46,123 bases of DNA from Dysgonamonadaceae bacterium (lineage in GTDB: Bacteria; Bacteroidota; Bacteroidia; Bacteroidales; Azobacteroidaceae), in contig JAISUK010000024.1 of NCBI GenBank assembly GCA_031272075.1, positions 1 through 46,123 of the forward strand, written 5' to 3'. The position numbers and the translations under genes were made by a program. Shown piece after piece: positions 11,465 to 18,658 of the stretch; within the stretch, counting starts at the first letter, position 1, and each line of letters begins with the position of its first letter. Below the pieces are notes generated by a model. It ran no database searches and was not told the origin of the DNA. It saw only the letters and a program-made list of their open reading frames with translations.

Positions 11465-11509
11465 AAAAAAATCTAAGAATGTAGGAAGTGAGAGCGAAAT
11501 TAATTGTAA

Positions 11510-11635
11510 TTTTCTGCCGAAACGTACCATGCGCCGCATTTTGAAAAGCAACTCACCCTGCCCCAAGGCGTGTATCTCGTGAAAGTGAAACTGTCCGACG
11601 GAAAAACAGCTGTGGAAAAATTCATCGTGAGATGA
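11510..11635 (+). pseudogene. Orphan T9SS C-terminal sorting-tail fragment
   Basis: The frame from 11510 to the TGA at 11633-11635 has no start codon of its own and encodes 41 residues. Its end (LPQGVYLVKVKLSDGK, then TAVEKFIVR) is the typical last part of a type A sorting domain, the beta-rich tail that directs proteins through the type IX secretion system of Bacteroidetes. Nothing upstream resembles the rest of such a protein; the frame is closed by TAA at 11507-11509. It is therefore a leftover 3' end of a secreted protein gene. Together with the gpmA promoter it accounts for the gap between the protease gene and gpmA, in which I see nothing else. Confidence 0.7.
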
Positions 11636-11647
11636 TCAGAATAACTA

Positions 11648-11678
11648 TTTATTTTATGAAGTTTTTATGCTATCTTTG
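11648..11678 (+). promoter_or_regulatory. Predicted gpmA promoter
   Basis: TATCTTTG (11671-11678) is a full TAnnTTTG -7 box; TTTA (11648-11651) lies 19 bases upstream as a weak -33 box. The leader to the ATG at 11733 would be about 50 bases. Confidence 0.5.
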
Positions 11679-11732
11679 CCGTTCAATAGAAAATAATTTA
11701 GCGAAATCATACATCAATTAAATAGCAAAAAT

Positions 11733-12476
11733 ATGAAAAAAGTAGTATTACTCCGTCACGGAGAAAGTGTTTGGAACAAAGAAAACCGTTTTACGGGCTG
11801 GACGGATGTGGATTTGTCGGAAAAAGGCGTCGAAGAAGCCAAAAAAGCCGGGAAAACATTGATCGAGAATGGATTCTCTTTCCGAAAAGCCTATACTTCT
11901 TATCTGAAACGAGCTGTGAAGACCTTAAACCAGGTATTGGATGTCATGGATCTGGATTGGATCCCCGTCGAAAAAACCTGGAGGTTGAACGAAAAGCATT
12001 ATGGCATGCTGCAAGGCCTGAATAAAGCCGAAACCGTGGAACAATACGGCGAGAAACAAGTCTTGATCTGGAGAAGAAGTTATGACATCGCTCCGGATCC
12101 AATCGATATCAAAGACCCGAGAAGCCCGCGCCTGGACATTCGCTATAACGAATTGTCAGACAGCCAGATTCCATTGACCGAGTCGCTCAAGGAGACGATC
12201 GAACGAATCGTGCCTTACTGGAAAGACGTGATCGCTCCTTCGATGAAACAGTACGACGAAATCATCGTAGCTGCACATGGAAATAGCCTGCGCGGAATCA
12301 TCAAATACTTAAAAAATATCTCCAACGAAGCCATCATCGCTTTGAATTTGCCGACAGCAGTGCCATACGTCTTTGAGTTTGAAGACAACGGCACCCTGAT
12401 CAAAGACTATTTCCTCGGCGATCCGGAAGAAATCAAGAAATTGATGGACGCGGTGGCAAATCAGGGTAAGAAATAA
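11733..12476 (+). CDS. gpmA: 2,3-bisphosphoglycerate-dependent phosphoglycerate mutase
   Basis: 247 residues, full length. It interconverts 3- and 2-phosphoglycerate in glycolysis and gluconeogenesis. The phosphorylated histidine is His9 in [10 protein letters not shown], and the acid/base and substrate residues lie in [15 protein letters not shown] (Glu87, His89). The second active-site histidine is in [10 protein letters not shown]. The PAPDPIDI-like segment ([12 protein letters not shown]) and a C-terminal tail are present, as in the cofactor-dependent family. It stands alone, convergent with rsmD with a 25-bp gap. Confidence 0.97.
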   Translation: MKKVVLLRHGESVWNKENRFTGWTDVDLSEKGVEEAKKAGKTLIENGFSFRKAYTSYLKRAVKTLNQVLDVMDLDWIPVEKTWRLNEKHYGMLQGLNKAETVEQYGEKQVLIWRRSYDIAPDPIDIKDPRSPRLDIRYNELSDSQIPLTESLKETIERIVPYWKDVIAPSMKQYDEIIVAAHGNSLRGIIKYLKNISNEAIIALNLPTAVPYVFEFEDNGTLIKDYFLGDPEEIKKLMDAVANQGKK

Positions 12477-12501
12477 TGCCCTTCCCGAAATCCTGCCTTT
12501 T

Positions 12502-13047
12502 TCAATCGGAATGGTAAAGAAAAATGCTGAAATTCACGGCGCCGTAAACACGGCGCTGGAGGAAAAAAGGGAGGTCTGCAAAGTCGTATTCTTTGGGATG
12601 TTCCATCACGAAAATTCCACCGGGGTTCAATAACCGCTTAGATAAAATCAGCGATGGAATCGTAGCCAATTCCTTCAGTGCATAAGGCGGATCGGCAACA
12701 ATGATGTCGTAAGTCTCTTTGCAGGCGGCGAGAAAAGTAAAAACATCCCTTTTGATCGGCAAAATCGATTTTGCAATTTTCAATTCATCGCGCACTTTAC
12801 AGATAAAAGCGTGATGAAATCGGTCTTTTTCTACACAAACGACCTGCTTGCATCCGCGCGAGACCAATTCAAACCCCAAGCTGCCGGTACCTGAAAACAG
12901 ATCCAGTGCGGTGGAATCGGTCAAATCGATCAAATTACCAATGACATTGAAGATATTTTCTTTGGCAAAATCAGTGGTGGGGCGCGCTTTGAAATTGCCG
13001 GGGATGGTAAAACGCCGACCTCTGTATTGTCCTCCTATAATCCGCAT
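12502..13047 (-). CDS. rsmD: 16S rRNA (guanine966-N2)-methyltransferase
   Basis: 181 residues. It methylates G966 of 16S rRNA during small-subunit assembly. The N-terminal MRIIGGQYRGRRF and ARPTTDFAKENIFNVI are family hallmarks. The SAM-binding motif is ALDLFSGTGSLGFE (47-60), and the catalytic N-methyltransferase motif is DPPY (119-122) where many members have NPPY. The start overlaps the end of the DUF3822 gene by 13 bp, so the two are probably translated from one mRNA. Confidence 0.95.
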   Translation of the reverse strand: MRIIGGQYRGRRFTIPGNFKARPTTDFAKENIFNVIGNLIDLTDSTALDLFSGTGSLGFELVSRGCKQVVCVEKDRFHHAFICKVRDELKIAKSILPIKRDVFTFLAACKETYDIIVADPPYALKELATIPSLILSKRLLNPGGIFVMEHPKEYDFADLPFFLQRRVYGAVNFSIFLYHSD

Positions 13048-13853
13048 ACGAATAAACTTAATAATTCAAAAGGGATGTCTTTCCCCGAAAAAGCAGTATG
13101 AATAACCGGATCCATCGGGACAATAATCCGTATAAACGGTTCTAATCCCTGCAACAGTTCCGACCTGAGGGCGTGGGTGCCGCAACAATAAAGCAGGTCT
13201 TTCGACTGATCCATCTTCAGTTGTTTCCAAACGAATAACACATAATACAACGCTTCCTGAACCCTGCTTACCTTGAAATGATTTCCTAGAATAAGGGTTC
13301 CGTGAGAGAAGCACAACAGATCCAAATCGTTTTCATACAAATTGACCACCAACCGGAATACCTCCGACAGTCGGCTCTTTTCCTGAAAAAAATGAATCAA
13401 TGGAGCAAGATGGTGGATGAATTGCGGATTGACAAACGAACGGTTGATGAATTGGTAGATGTCTTTCGGCATTTGATGCAACACGACAATTTCGGGATGT
13501 TGTAGGGTTTGCGCCAACAGCTGCTCGTCGGTATGTTCATGGTTGAACTGCATCAGTTGCAGTTGAGAAGCATCATCGTAAAGCAAGTCCGGGACAAAAG
13601 TGAACTTGTCGGCACAGTTGATGATATAGGTTTTTTTGAAAGTCGCAGCAAAAAAAGCATTGTCGAAAAAAGCTTGTTTGAAATTGGAAAACACATCGGA
13701 GGAGCGGGTTGTAGGCAATACATAATAAAAGAAAGGGTCTTCATTTCCCGTCTCATAAACGGCAAACGAAAACTGCGCCGGATGAACCCTCAAAACAAAA
13801 TTGTAGCGTTCCGGATGAAATAAATCAATGCTGTCGGGAATCGGAATTTCCAT
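13035..13853 (-). CDS. DUF3822 family protein
   Basis: 272 residues, no signal peptide or membrane segment, so cytoplasmic. The pattern fits the Bacteroidetes DUF3822 family, including an early FVLRVHPAQFSFAVYE and a later NLYENDLDLLCFSHGTLILGNHF. Two similar halves each start with a beta-rich stretch, so it may have a duplicated, ASKHA-like (actin/hexokinase) fold; that is an inference from the pattern only. The gene precedes and overlaps rsmD by 13 bp. Pairing with rsmD, as far as I recall, recurs in the phylum and would suggest a link to ribosome assembly. The biochemical function is unknown. Confidence 0.8.
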   Translation of the reverse strand: MEIPIPDSIDLFHPERYNFVLRVHPAQFSFAVYETGNEDPFFYYVLPTTRSSDVFSNFKQAFFDNAFFAATFKKTYIINCADKFTFVPDLLYDDASQLQLMQFNHEHTDEQLLAQTLQHPEIVVLHQMPKDIYQFINRSFVNPQFIHHLAPLIHFFQEKSRLSEVFRLVVNLYENDLDLLCFSHGTLILGNHFKVSRVQEALYYVLFVWKQLKMDQSKDLLYCCGTHALRSELLQGLEPFIRIIVPMDPVIHTAFSGKDIPFELLSLFVCGL

Positions 13854-13890
13854 TTCAAACTTTCAGTGAATCTTGTAATTACTCATTTCG

Positions 13891-13898
13891 CAAAGATA
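13891..13898 (-). promoter_or_regulatory. Predicted -7 box for DUF3822-rsmD
   Basis: TATCTTTG on the minus strand, about 37 bases before the ATG at 13853. No convincing -33 box. Confidence 0.45.
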
Positions 13899-13934
13899 CG
13901 CGATAAATTTGAAATTTGCTCATCCGGGGATTTC

Positions 13935-15488
13935 TTATTTTTCCAAAGATCCCATATAGAAGAATCCTACCTCAGATCCCCGGCTTTCGTTGTGATAACG
14001 ATCGCTGGCGGTGATCAAATAATAGAATCCCTTTTCTTTGGTTTTATCCAGAGGCAAGTAATATTCCGTATCATGAATGCGTGTTGCAATCAGGTTTTCA
14101 GGATTTTCTGTATCTATGGGGAAATGTTCGGAACAATAGATGCTATAATACCCCGGTTCTTTGTCATCGGGAACTTCCCAACTGACATGCAGGGAAGTGT
14201 CTTTTTGCACGACATCCGGTCTGGAAGGGATAGCAGGCGGCTCATTGTCCAGCCAAGATAGCGGCGGCAGTTGAGCCGGATAAGCATAAAACCGCGTTTT
14301 AATCGCGCTTAATATTCCTTTCCGGTTTTCGGTAAGGTGCCGGGTGCGGTAGTATACATTGCCTTGCGCGGGTATCGAACGGGTGTAATCAATCTGATCA
14401 ATCACTTTTTGTACATCCCAATTTTCTTCATTGTCGTCCATGCGATAGAGCCCGATTCCGGGAGCGACATAGCGGCAATGGAGGCTGTTTGTCCAGTCGT
14501 CCGCAAAAGGGAAAAATAGATCGTCGGCATAATACATCATCGGAACAATCAGATCATGTTTACCCTGCTTCAGCCAGTCGACCGGATCTTGGAAAACATC
14601 CGAATAGGCTGTCAGATGGCTTTGGGTTGTTCCGGGAATTTTGTGATACATCCCAAGCACAGAACTGCTGACTTGCACCCAAGGCTTGATGGCTTTAATC
14701 GTGTCGTATGCCATATATGCGAACCGGTTGATATTCTCGCGCCGCCAGTCGCTGAGAGTCTGTCCGTTTCCATATTTTTTATAGGTATCCTGATCCGGAA
14801 AATCCGAGCGACCGTTGCGTTCCGGATAGCGGATATAGTCGAAATGAAATCCGTCGAGGTCGTACCGCGAAACGAGTTCTCGGACGAGCGTCAACAGGTA
14901 GGTGTTCGTCTGAGGATTTCCCGGATCGAGATACAATTCTCCGTTGTATTTTTTGATTAACTGTTTGTTTTTTGCGACCGACTGTGAACTGTTAGGCCGT
15001 TTGTTGATTTTTTCAGCCCCCATCGGATAAGTCACAAACCAGGCATGACACTCCAGGCCGCGCCGGTGGCAGGCCTCGATAACAAACGCCAAAGGATCGT
15101 ATTCTGCAATTACTTTCGGATTATTGACAATGAACGGCGACCAAGGCTCAATCGCGGACGGATAGCCGACATTTCCCCGAATCCGGGTCTGAAAAAAGAC
15201 AATATTGAAATTCGCCTGTTTTAATTGATCCAGAATCTGACACAATTCTTCCTGCTGTTTCGCGACATCTTGCTGATTCCGGATGGGACGGCGCGGCCAA
15301 TCCAGCGCATAATTCGTCGTCAACCACACGGCACGTATCTCCTGTTTGGGCTGCGCAGTGAGAGTTAGCCAACTGAAAGAAAAGAAAATGAACGCCATGG
15401 CGCTAATCATTATTGCGCTCAGTGTTTTGTCCCGGATTGCCCGTTCCTGCGCCACGGTGTGGCTGATATTCTCGATCAAAAGACTCAC
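13935..15488 (-). CDS. GHL10-type family 10 glycosylhydrolase-like secreted protein
   Basis: 517 residues from a GTG at 15488 that overlaps the previous stop as GTGA; an ATG at 15410 would give a shorter signal peptide but without basic residues before its hydrophobic core. The hydrophobic segment (IMISAMAFIFFSFSWLTL) ends near AQPKQE. Residues about 50-370 match the GHL10/DUF187 TIM-barrel family: EIRAVWLTTNYALDWP, then DGFHFDYIRYP (212-222), a likely catalytic-site motif, and LIVPMMYYAD. Residues about 420-510 look like a fibronectin type III domain (LHVSWEVPDDKEPGYYSIYCS). The substrate is unknown; cell-wall or host glycans are possible. It is the last gene of the dksA-lspA operon. Confidence 0.85.
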   Translation of the reverse strand: MSLLIENISHTVAQERAIRDKTLSAIMISAMAFIFFSFSWLTLTAQPKQEIRAVWLTTNYALDWPRRPIRNQQDVAKQQEELCQILDQLKQANFNIVFFQTRIRGNVGYPSAIEPWSPFIVNNPKVIAEYDPLAFVIEACHRRGLECHAWFVTYPMGAEKINKRPNSSQSVAKNKQLIKKYNGELYLDPGNPQTNTYLLTLVRELVSRYDLDGFHFDYIRYPERNGRSDFPDQDTYKKYGNGQTLSDWRRENINRFAYMAYDTIKAIKPWVQVSSSVLGMYHKIPGTTQSHLTAYSDVFQDPVDWLKQGKHDLIVPMMYYADDLFFPFADDWTNSLHCRYVAPGIGLYRMDDNEENWDVQKVIDQIDYTRSIPAQGNVYYRTRHLTENRKGILSAIKTRFYAYPAQLPPLSWLDNEPPAIPSRPDVVQKDTSLHVSWEVPDDKEPGYYSIYCSEHFPIDTENPENLIATRIHDTEYYLPLDKTKEKGFYYLITASDRYHNESRGSEVGFFYMGSLEK

Positions 15489-16738
15489 CGATAACCCTTT
15501 TTCAATTTATTCACAGCCGACTCCAGCGATTCGGAGGGTTCGATGATATTGTAGGCGCCCCAGAAATCGTCGTCGTAGAAATTGCCTACTTTGTCGCTAA
15601 GGGAGTTGTGGATATCAAATCCTTCCTTGCGTTGAATGGGGACGGCGTCGTGTGTTTGGTTGTTGGTGACCACCATTTCGCTGACAATGGTATAATTGGT
15701 AGCGAACAACCGCTTTTTCCAGTCGCATTTAAATCTTATTTCATTTCTCACATAATTTAGATAAGTAATGCTGTCCCGTTGTTTGTATGAAATAACGAAG
15801 GCGACTTCTTCCGGGTTGAAGCGCAATCCTGCGGGTTTTCGCCGTAAGATCAGATCGGTCGCTTTATTTTTGTCTTTCATGTCGAGGCTAAATTCCGCTC
15901 TGGTAAAAGACAATGAGTGAGCATCGATAAAAAACCTGCCGTAAAATAAAGCATACGGCAATACGACCTGCGGATCGAAAGACACGACAAAATGAAGGCG
16001 GTCGTCGATGAGTGTCATTTCCTCCATGGTGAAACGGTAGTAATCCAGGTTATCGATGTTGAACAACAATTCTCTGTTTTTTACAAGGTCAATGGTGAGA
16101 GACAAATTGGGGCCTCCCAGCAGTTTGACCGCGAGGGTATCGCCCGCCTTCGCGCTAAGCAGTTTTCTTCCTTTCTGGATTTGCACGCGGTCGTGGTAGA
16201 TGTCGTCGGTGTATTTTGTTTTATAGATTTGAATCACAGCTTCTGCGATATTGATATAATTTTTTCTTTTCTGCGCGGTTTCTCGATAAAATCCGGTCAA
16301 CAGATTTGGGATTGGACTGTAGTTCACTTCGATCTTTTTGATGGCTTCCAAAACCAGTTTGGCCGGATCTGTCCATCCAACTACGGTGATTTCTTTCAGA
16401 TTTTTCGGCTTGGGCGTCATGAAATAAGTTTCATGATTCAACGCGTTTTTATCGATGGAAACGCGGTTATTGTAGAATCCCACAAATGAAAACTCGATGC
16501 TCGTAGCTTGGGTTGTTTCACTGATCTTTAACGAAAATTCGCCGTCCTCGTTGGTCACAGTACCGATGCCGGTGCCGGTGATTGTGACGGAAACGGATTC
16601 CATTTTCTTTTTGTTTGCTTTATTTTTAACCACGCCGCTGATGATAAAATAGCGCTCGTTTTCGTTTTGGGCATGTATTCCCGGAAGTGTAAGTCCGATC
16701 GCCAGCAGTAGTATGAGTATCTTTTTCATGACTGGCAT
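15485..16738 (-). CDS. Exported CarboxypepD_reg-like domain protein
   Basis: 417 residues; an ATG three codons further in (MKKILILLLAIG) is an equally good start. A signal peptide ends near GIHAQ. Residues about 33-115 form a carboxypeptidase-regulatory-like beta-sandwich (FIISGVVKNKANKKKMESV, then TNEDGEFSLKI), the fold found at the N-terminus of SusC and DUF5686 proteins. The remaining 300 residues are beta-rich and lack an obvious outer-membrane barrel. The segment LLTGFYRETAQKRKNYINIAE is common to a broad Bacteroidetes family of unknown function. It starts 2 bp after the DUF4296 stop and is probably periplasmic or outer-membrane attached. No specific role can be given. Confidence 0.8.
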   Translation of the reverse strand: MPVMKKILILLLAIGLTLPGIHAQNENERYFIISGVVKNKANKKKMESVSVTITGTGIGTVTNEDGEFSLKISETTQATSIEFSFVGFYNNRVSIDKNALNHETYFMTPKPKNLKEITVVGWTDPAKLVLEAIKKIEVNYSPIPNLLTGFYRETAQKRKNYINIAEAVIQIYKTKYTDDIYHDRVQIQKGRKLLSAKAGDTLAVKLLGGPNLSLTIDLVKNRELLFNIDNLDYYRFTMEEMTLIDDRLHFVVSFDPQVVLPYALFYGRFFIDAHSLSFTRAEFSLDMKDKNKATDLILRRKPAGLRFNPEEVAFVISYKQRDSITYLNYVRNEIRFKCDWKKRLFATNYTIVSEMVVTNNQTHDAVPIQRKEGFDIHNSLSDKVGNFYDDDFWGAYNIIEPSESLESAVNKLKKGYR

Positions 16739-16740
16739 TG

Positions 16741-17568
16741 TTATGAAGATTGCTTGAATAATTTCCGATTTTCTTTCGACTGTATTTCTTTGAGTTTCTG
16801 TCGGGTAAATTCCAGTGGTTTCTTGTGGTAGATCTTGAAATTGGAAAGGACTAGCATCCCTTTCGCCGGATTTTTTGGGATGTGGATGAATCCGGATACT
16901 GTTCCGGCAGCCAACGACCTCGGATAGACGATTCTGGAGAACGATCCGTTGATTTCAATCACGCATTTGTTCGAGACGGTCGTGTCGTTGGAAGAAACAT
17001 AGAAAACGACTTCCGGACGAATGGATTTATTGATCCCCAGCACATCGAAAGCCAATTCAAAATGATCCCCTCTTTCCCAATCTACCGAATCAATCCTGAA
17101 AGAGAAGGTGTTGTCCGGTTGTCCGGTCGATTGCAGGGTATAGATTTCATGGCCTTGCCAGATATTCACCCTGTTAAGTTCCGTCAGCCTTTGGGTATCT
17201 TCTGTGATTTGAGTTTGCAGCGTATCGGATAATTTCGTATACGATTTACCGATTCGTTCATAAATTTTGAAGAATTTATCCAGATGAGCATTATACCAAA
17301 CAAGCGAAGTATCAAACTGTTGTTGCGTCACTTTGTGTTTTCGCAACACAGCATCAAGCAATTCCTGGCGTTTGTTGTTGTAAGTATCGTTTCGGTAAAC
17401 GGTGTAATTGAGGTTTACTTCCGTTTCGGCCAGATTTACATCGAAGAGCAGGCTTTCCATCTTATTTTCAGACAGAACCCAGGAAGGGCGATCGCCGCAG
17501 GCAGAAAGCATAAAAACCCAGCATAATCCGATAAAGAGAGATTTAAGCTTCAATTTTTTTCTTTTCAA
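16741..17568 (-). CDS. DUF4296 lipoprotein
   Basis: 275 residues. The signal peptide ends in the lipobox LSAC (Cys24), so the protein should be lipid-anchored and processed by the LspA encoded just upstream. Residues about 28-120 match DUF4296 (SWVLSENKMESLLFDVNLAE and HKVTQQQFDTSLVWYNAHLD), a helical domain. The C-terminal part is a beta-rich domain (residues 135-255) with GDHFELAFDVLG and FSRIVYPRSLAAGTVSGFIHI. Its start lies 26 bp inside lspA. The family is widespread in Bacteroidetes and often sits by lspA; its role is not known. Confidence 0.85.
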   Translation of the reverse strand: MKRKKLKLKSLFIGLCWVFMLSACGDRPSWVLSENKMESLLFDVNLAETEVNLNYTVYRNDTYNNKRQELLDAVLRKHKVTQQQFDTSLVWYNAHLDKFFKIYERIGKSYTKLSDTLQTQITEDTQRLTELNRVNIWQGHEIYTLQSTGQPDNTFSFRIDSVDWERGDHFELAFDVLGINKSIRPEVVFYVSSNDTTVSNKCVIEINGSFSRIVYPRSLAAGTVSGFIHIPKNPAKGMLVLSNFKIYHKKPLEFTRQKLKEIQSKENRKLFKQSS

Positions 17569-18184
17569 AACTCAGAGAAAATGTTTTTCTGTAAAAAAGC
17601 AATAAAAGAGCGACGCCAATGCTGATCGACGCATCCGCTACATTAAAAATATAGCTGAAAAAGATGAACGGTGTGCCGCCAACATACGGGATCCATGATG
17701 GCCAAACGGTCTCAAACAAAGGGAAATAAAACATATCTACCACTTTCCCGTGCAGCCAGGTGCTGTAGCCCCCGTCGGGAGGGAAAAGCATGGCGACTTT
17801 TCCGTAGCTATCGCCGAAATAGCCGCTGTGATCAAAGATAACACCATAAAATATGCAGTCGATAATATTTCCGATCGCTCCGGCAAATATCAGGGAAATA
17901 CAGATGATGTATCCCAATTTAAAATCTCTTTTGACGATCCGGAATAAATAATATACGATAGCGAAAGAAGCGATGATACGAAACAGCGACAAGAAAGATT
18001 TCTCGATGACTTCTATTCCCATTGCCATGCCGTTATTTTCGACAAAACGAATGATAAACCATTTGGTGATACGAATTTCTTCAAATAGCATCAAATGCGT
18101 TTTGATGTAGATTTTTAGAATCTGGTCAGCAATCAGCACGAAGAGGATTGCGCCAATGGCCCAAGCTCCTTTGGAAAATTTCAT
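17543..18184 (-). CDS. lspA: Lipoprotein signal peptidase (signal peptidase II)
   Basis: 213 residues, longer than the about 165 of E. coli. It cleaves prolipoprotein signal peptides in the inner membrane. The catalytic aspartates lie in GAIGNIIDCIFYG and FNVADASISIG. The N-terminal half has KIYIKTHLMLFEEI and RFVENNGMAMG, corresponding to the conserved NxGxAF-type region. Extra length lies in the periplasmic loop between the two aspartates (about residues 120-170, with Pro, Trp and Gly), as is common in Bacteroidetes. It starts right after the dksA-like stop with no gap. Confidence 0.95.
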   Translation of the reverse strand: MKFSKGAWAIGAILFVLIADQILKIYIKTHLMLFEEIRITKWFIIRFVENNGMAMGIEVIEKSFLSLFRIIASFAIVYYLFRIVKRDFKLGYIICISLIFAGAIGNIIDCIFYGVIFDHSGYFGDSYGKVAMLFPPDGGYSTWLHGKVVDMFYFPLFETVWPSWIPYVGGTPFIFFSYIFNVADASISIGVALLLLFYRKTFSLSFEKKKIEA

Positions 18185-18562
18185 TTATCGTTTACCTGTT
18201 TTAGCTTCAATACTCAACGTGGCATGCGGCACCGCGCGCAGCCGTTCTTTAGGAATCAGTCGGCCGGTTTCCCTGCAAATGCCGTAAGTTTTATTTTCAA
18301 TTCGTACTAAAGCCGCTTGCAGGCTTTGAATAAATTTCATCTGACGTTGCGCCAGACGACCGGCTTCTTCTTTCGATAATGTGGCAGCGCCTTCTTCCAG
18401 GACTTTGAATGTTGGAGAAGTATCCGTAACATCATTCCCATCAGAATTCATTAAAGTCGCTTTTAACAAATCATAATCTCTTTTGGCGGCTTCCAATTTT
18501 TCCAAAATGATGGCACGAAACTCATCTAATTCGGCATCCGAATACCTTGTTTTTTCACTCAT
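18185..18562 (-). CDS. TraR/DksA-family regulator lacking most zinc cysteines
   Basis: 125 residues. The N-terminal coiled coil (about 10-90) is followed by KTYGICRETGRLIPKERLRAVPHATLSIEAK, seen in parts as YGICRETGRLIPKERL, the C-terminal globule of DksA/TraR proteins. DksA binds RNA polymerase in its secondary channel and, with ppGpp, alters transcription. A four-cysteine zinc finger is expected in this place; here Cys96 is the only cysteine of the protein. Such a form is frequent in Bacteroidetes. Unusually for this phylum, the gene has a strong Shine-Dalgarno sequence. It heads the lspA operon. Confidence 0.9.
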   Translation of the reverse strand: MSEKTRYSDAELDEFRAIILEKLEAAKRDYDLLKATLMNSDGNDVTDTSPTFKVLEEGAATLSKEEAGRLAQRQMKFIQSLQAALVRIENKTYGICRETGRLIPKERLRAVPHATLSIEAKTGKR

Positions 18563-18568
18563 GACGTT

Positions 18569-18577
18569 CTCCTTTCT
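18569..18577 (-). promoter_or_regulatory. Strong Shine-Dalgarno site of the dksA-like gene
   Basis: AGAAAGGAG on the minus strand with 6 bases to the ATG at 18562. Other starts in the window have no such sequence, so this site may give the gene distinct translation control. Confidence 0.7.
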
Positions 18578-18627
18578 GTTATTAATTTAGGATATTTTCA
18601 AAAATAGCCTACATTGAATAAAGTGTT

Positions 18628-18658
18628 CAAAAGTAGTATATTTATTCCAGATTACAAA
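18628..18658 (-). promoter_or_regulatory. Predicted promoter of the dksA-lspA operon
   Basis: TTTG (18655-18658) and TACTTTTG (18628-18635) on the minus strand are separated by 19 bases, the full Bacteroidetes -33/-7 consensus. The -33 box touches the ileS stop codon (18652-18654). Confidence 0.6.

Noticed and set aside
12477..12501. Shared terminator between gpmA and rsmD
   Set aside because: Only a four-base AGGG/CCCT pairing is present, too weak to call.
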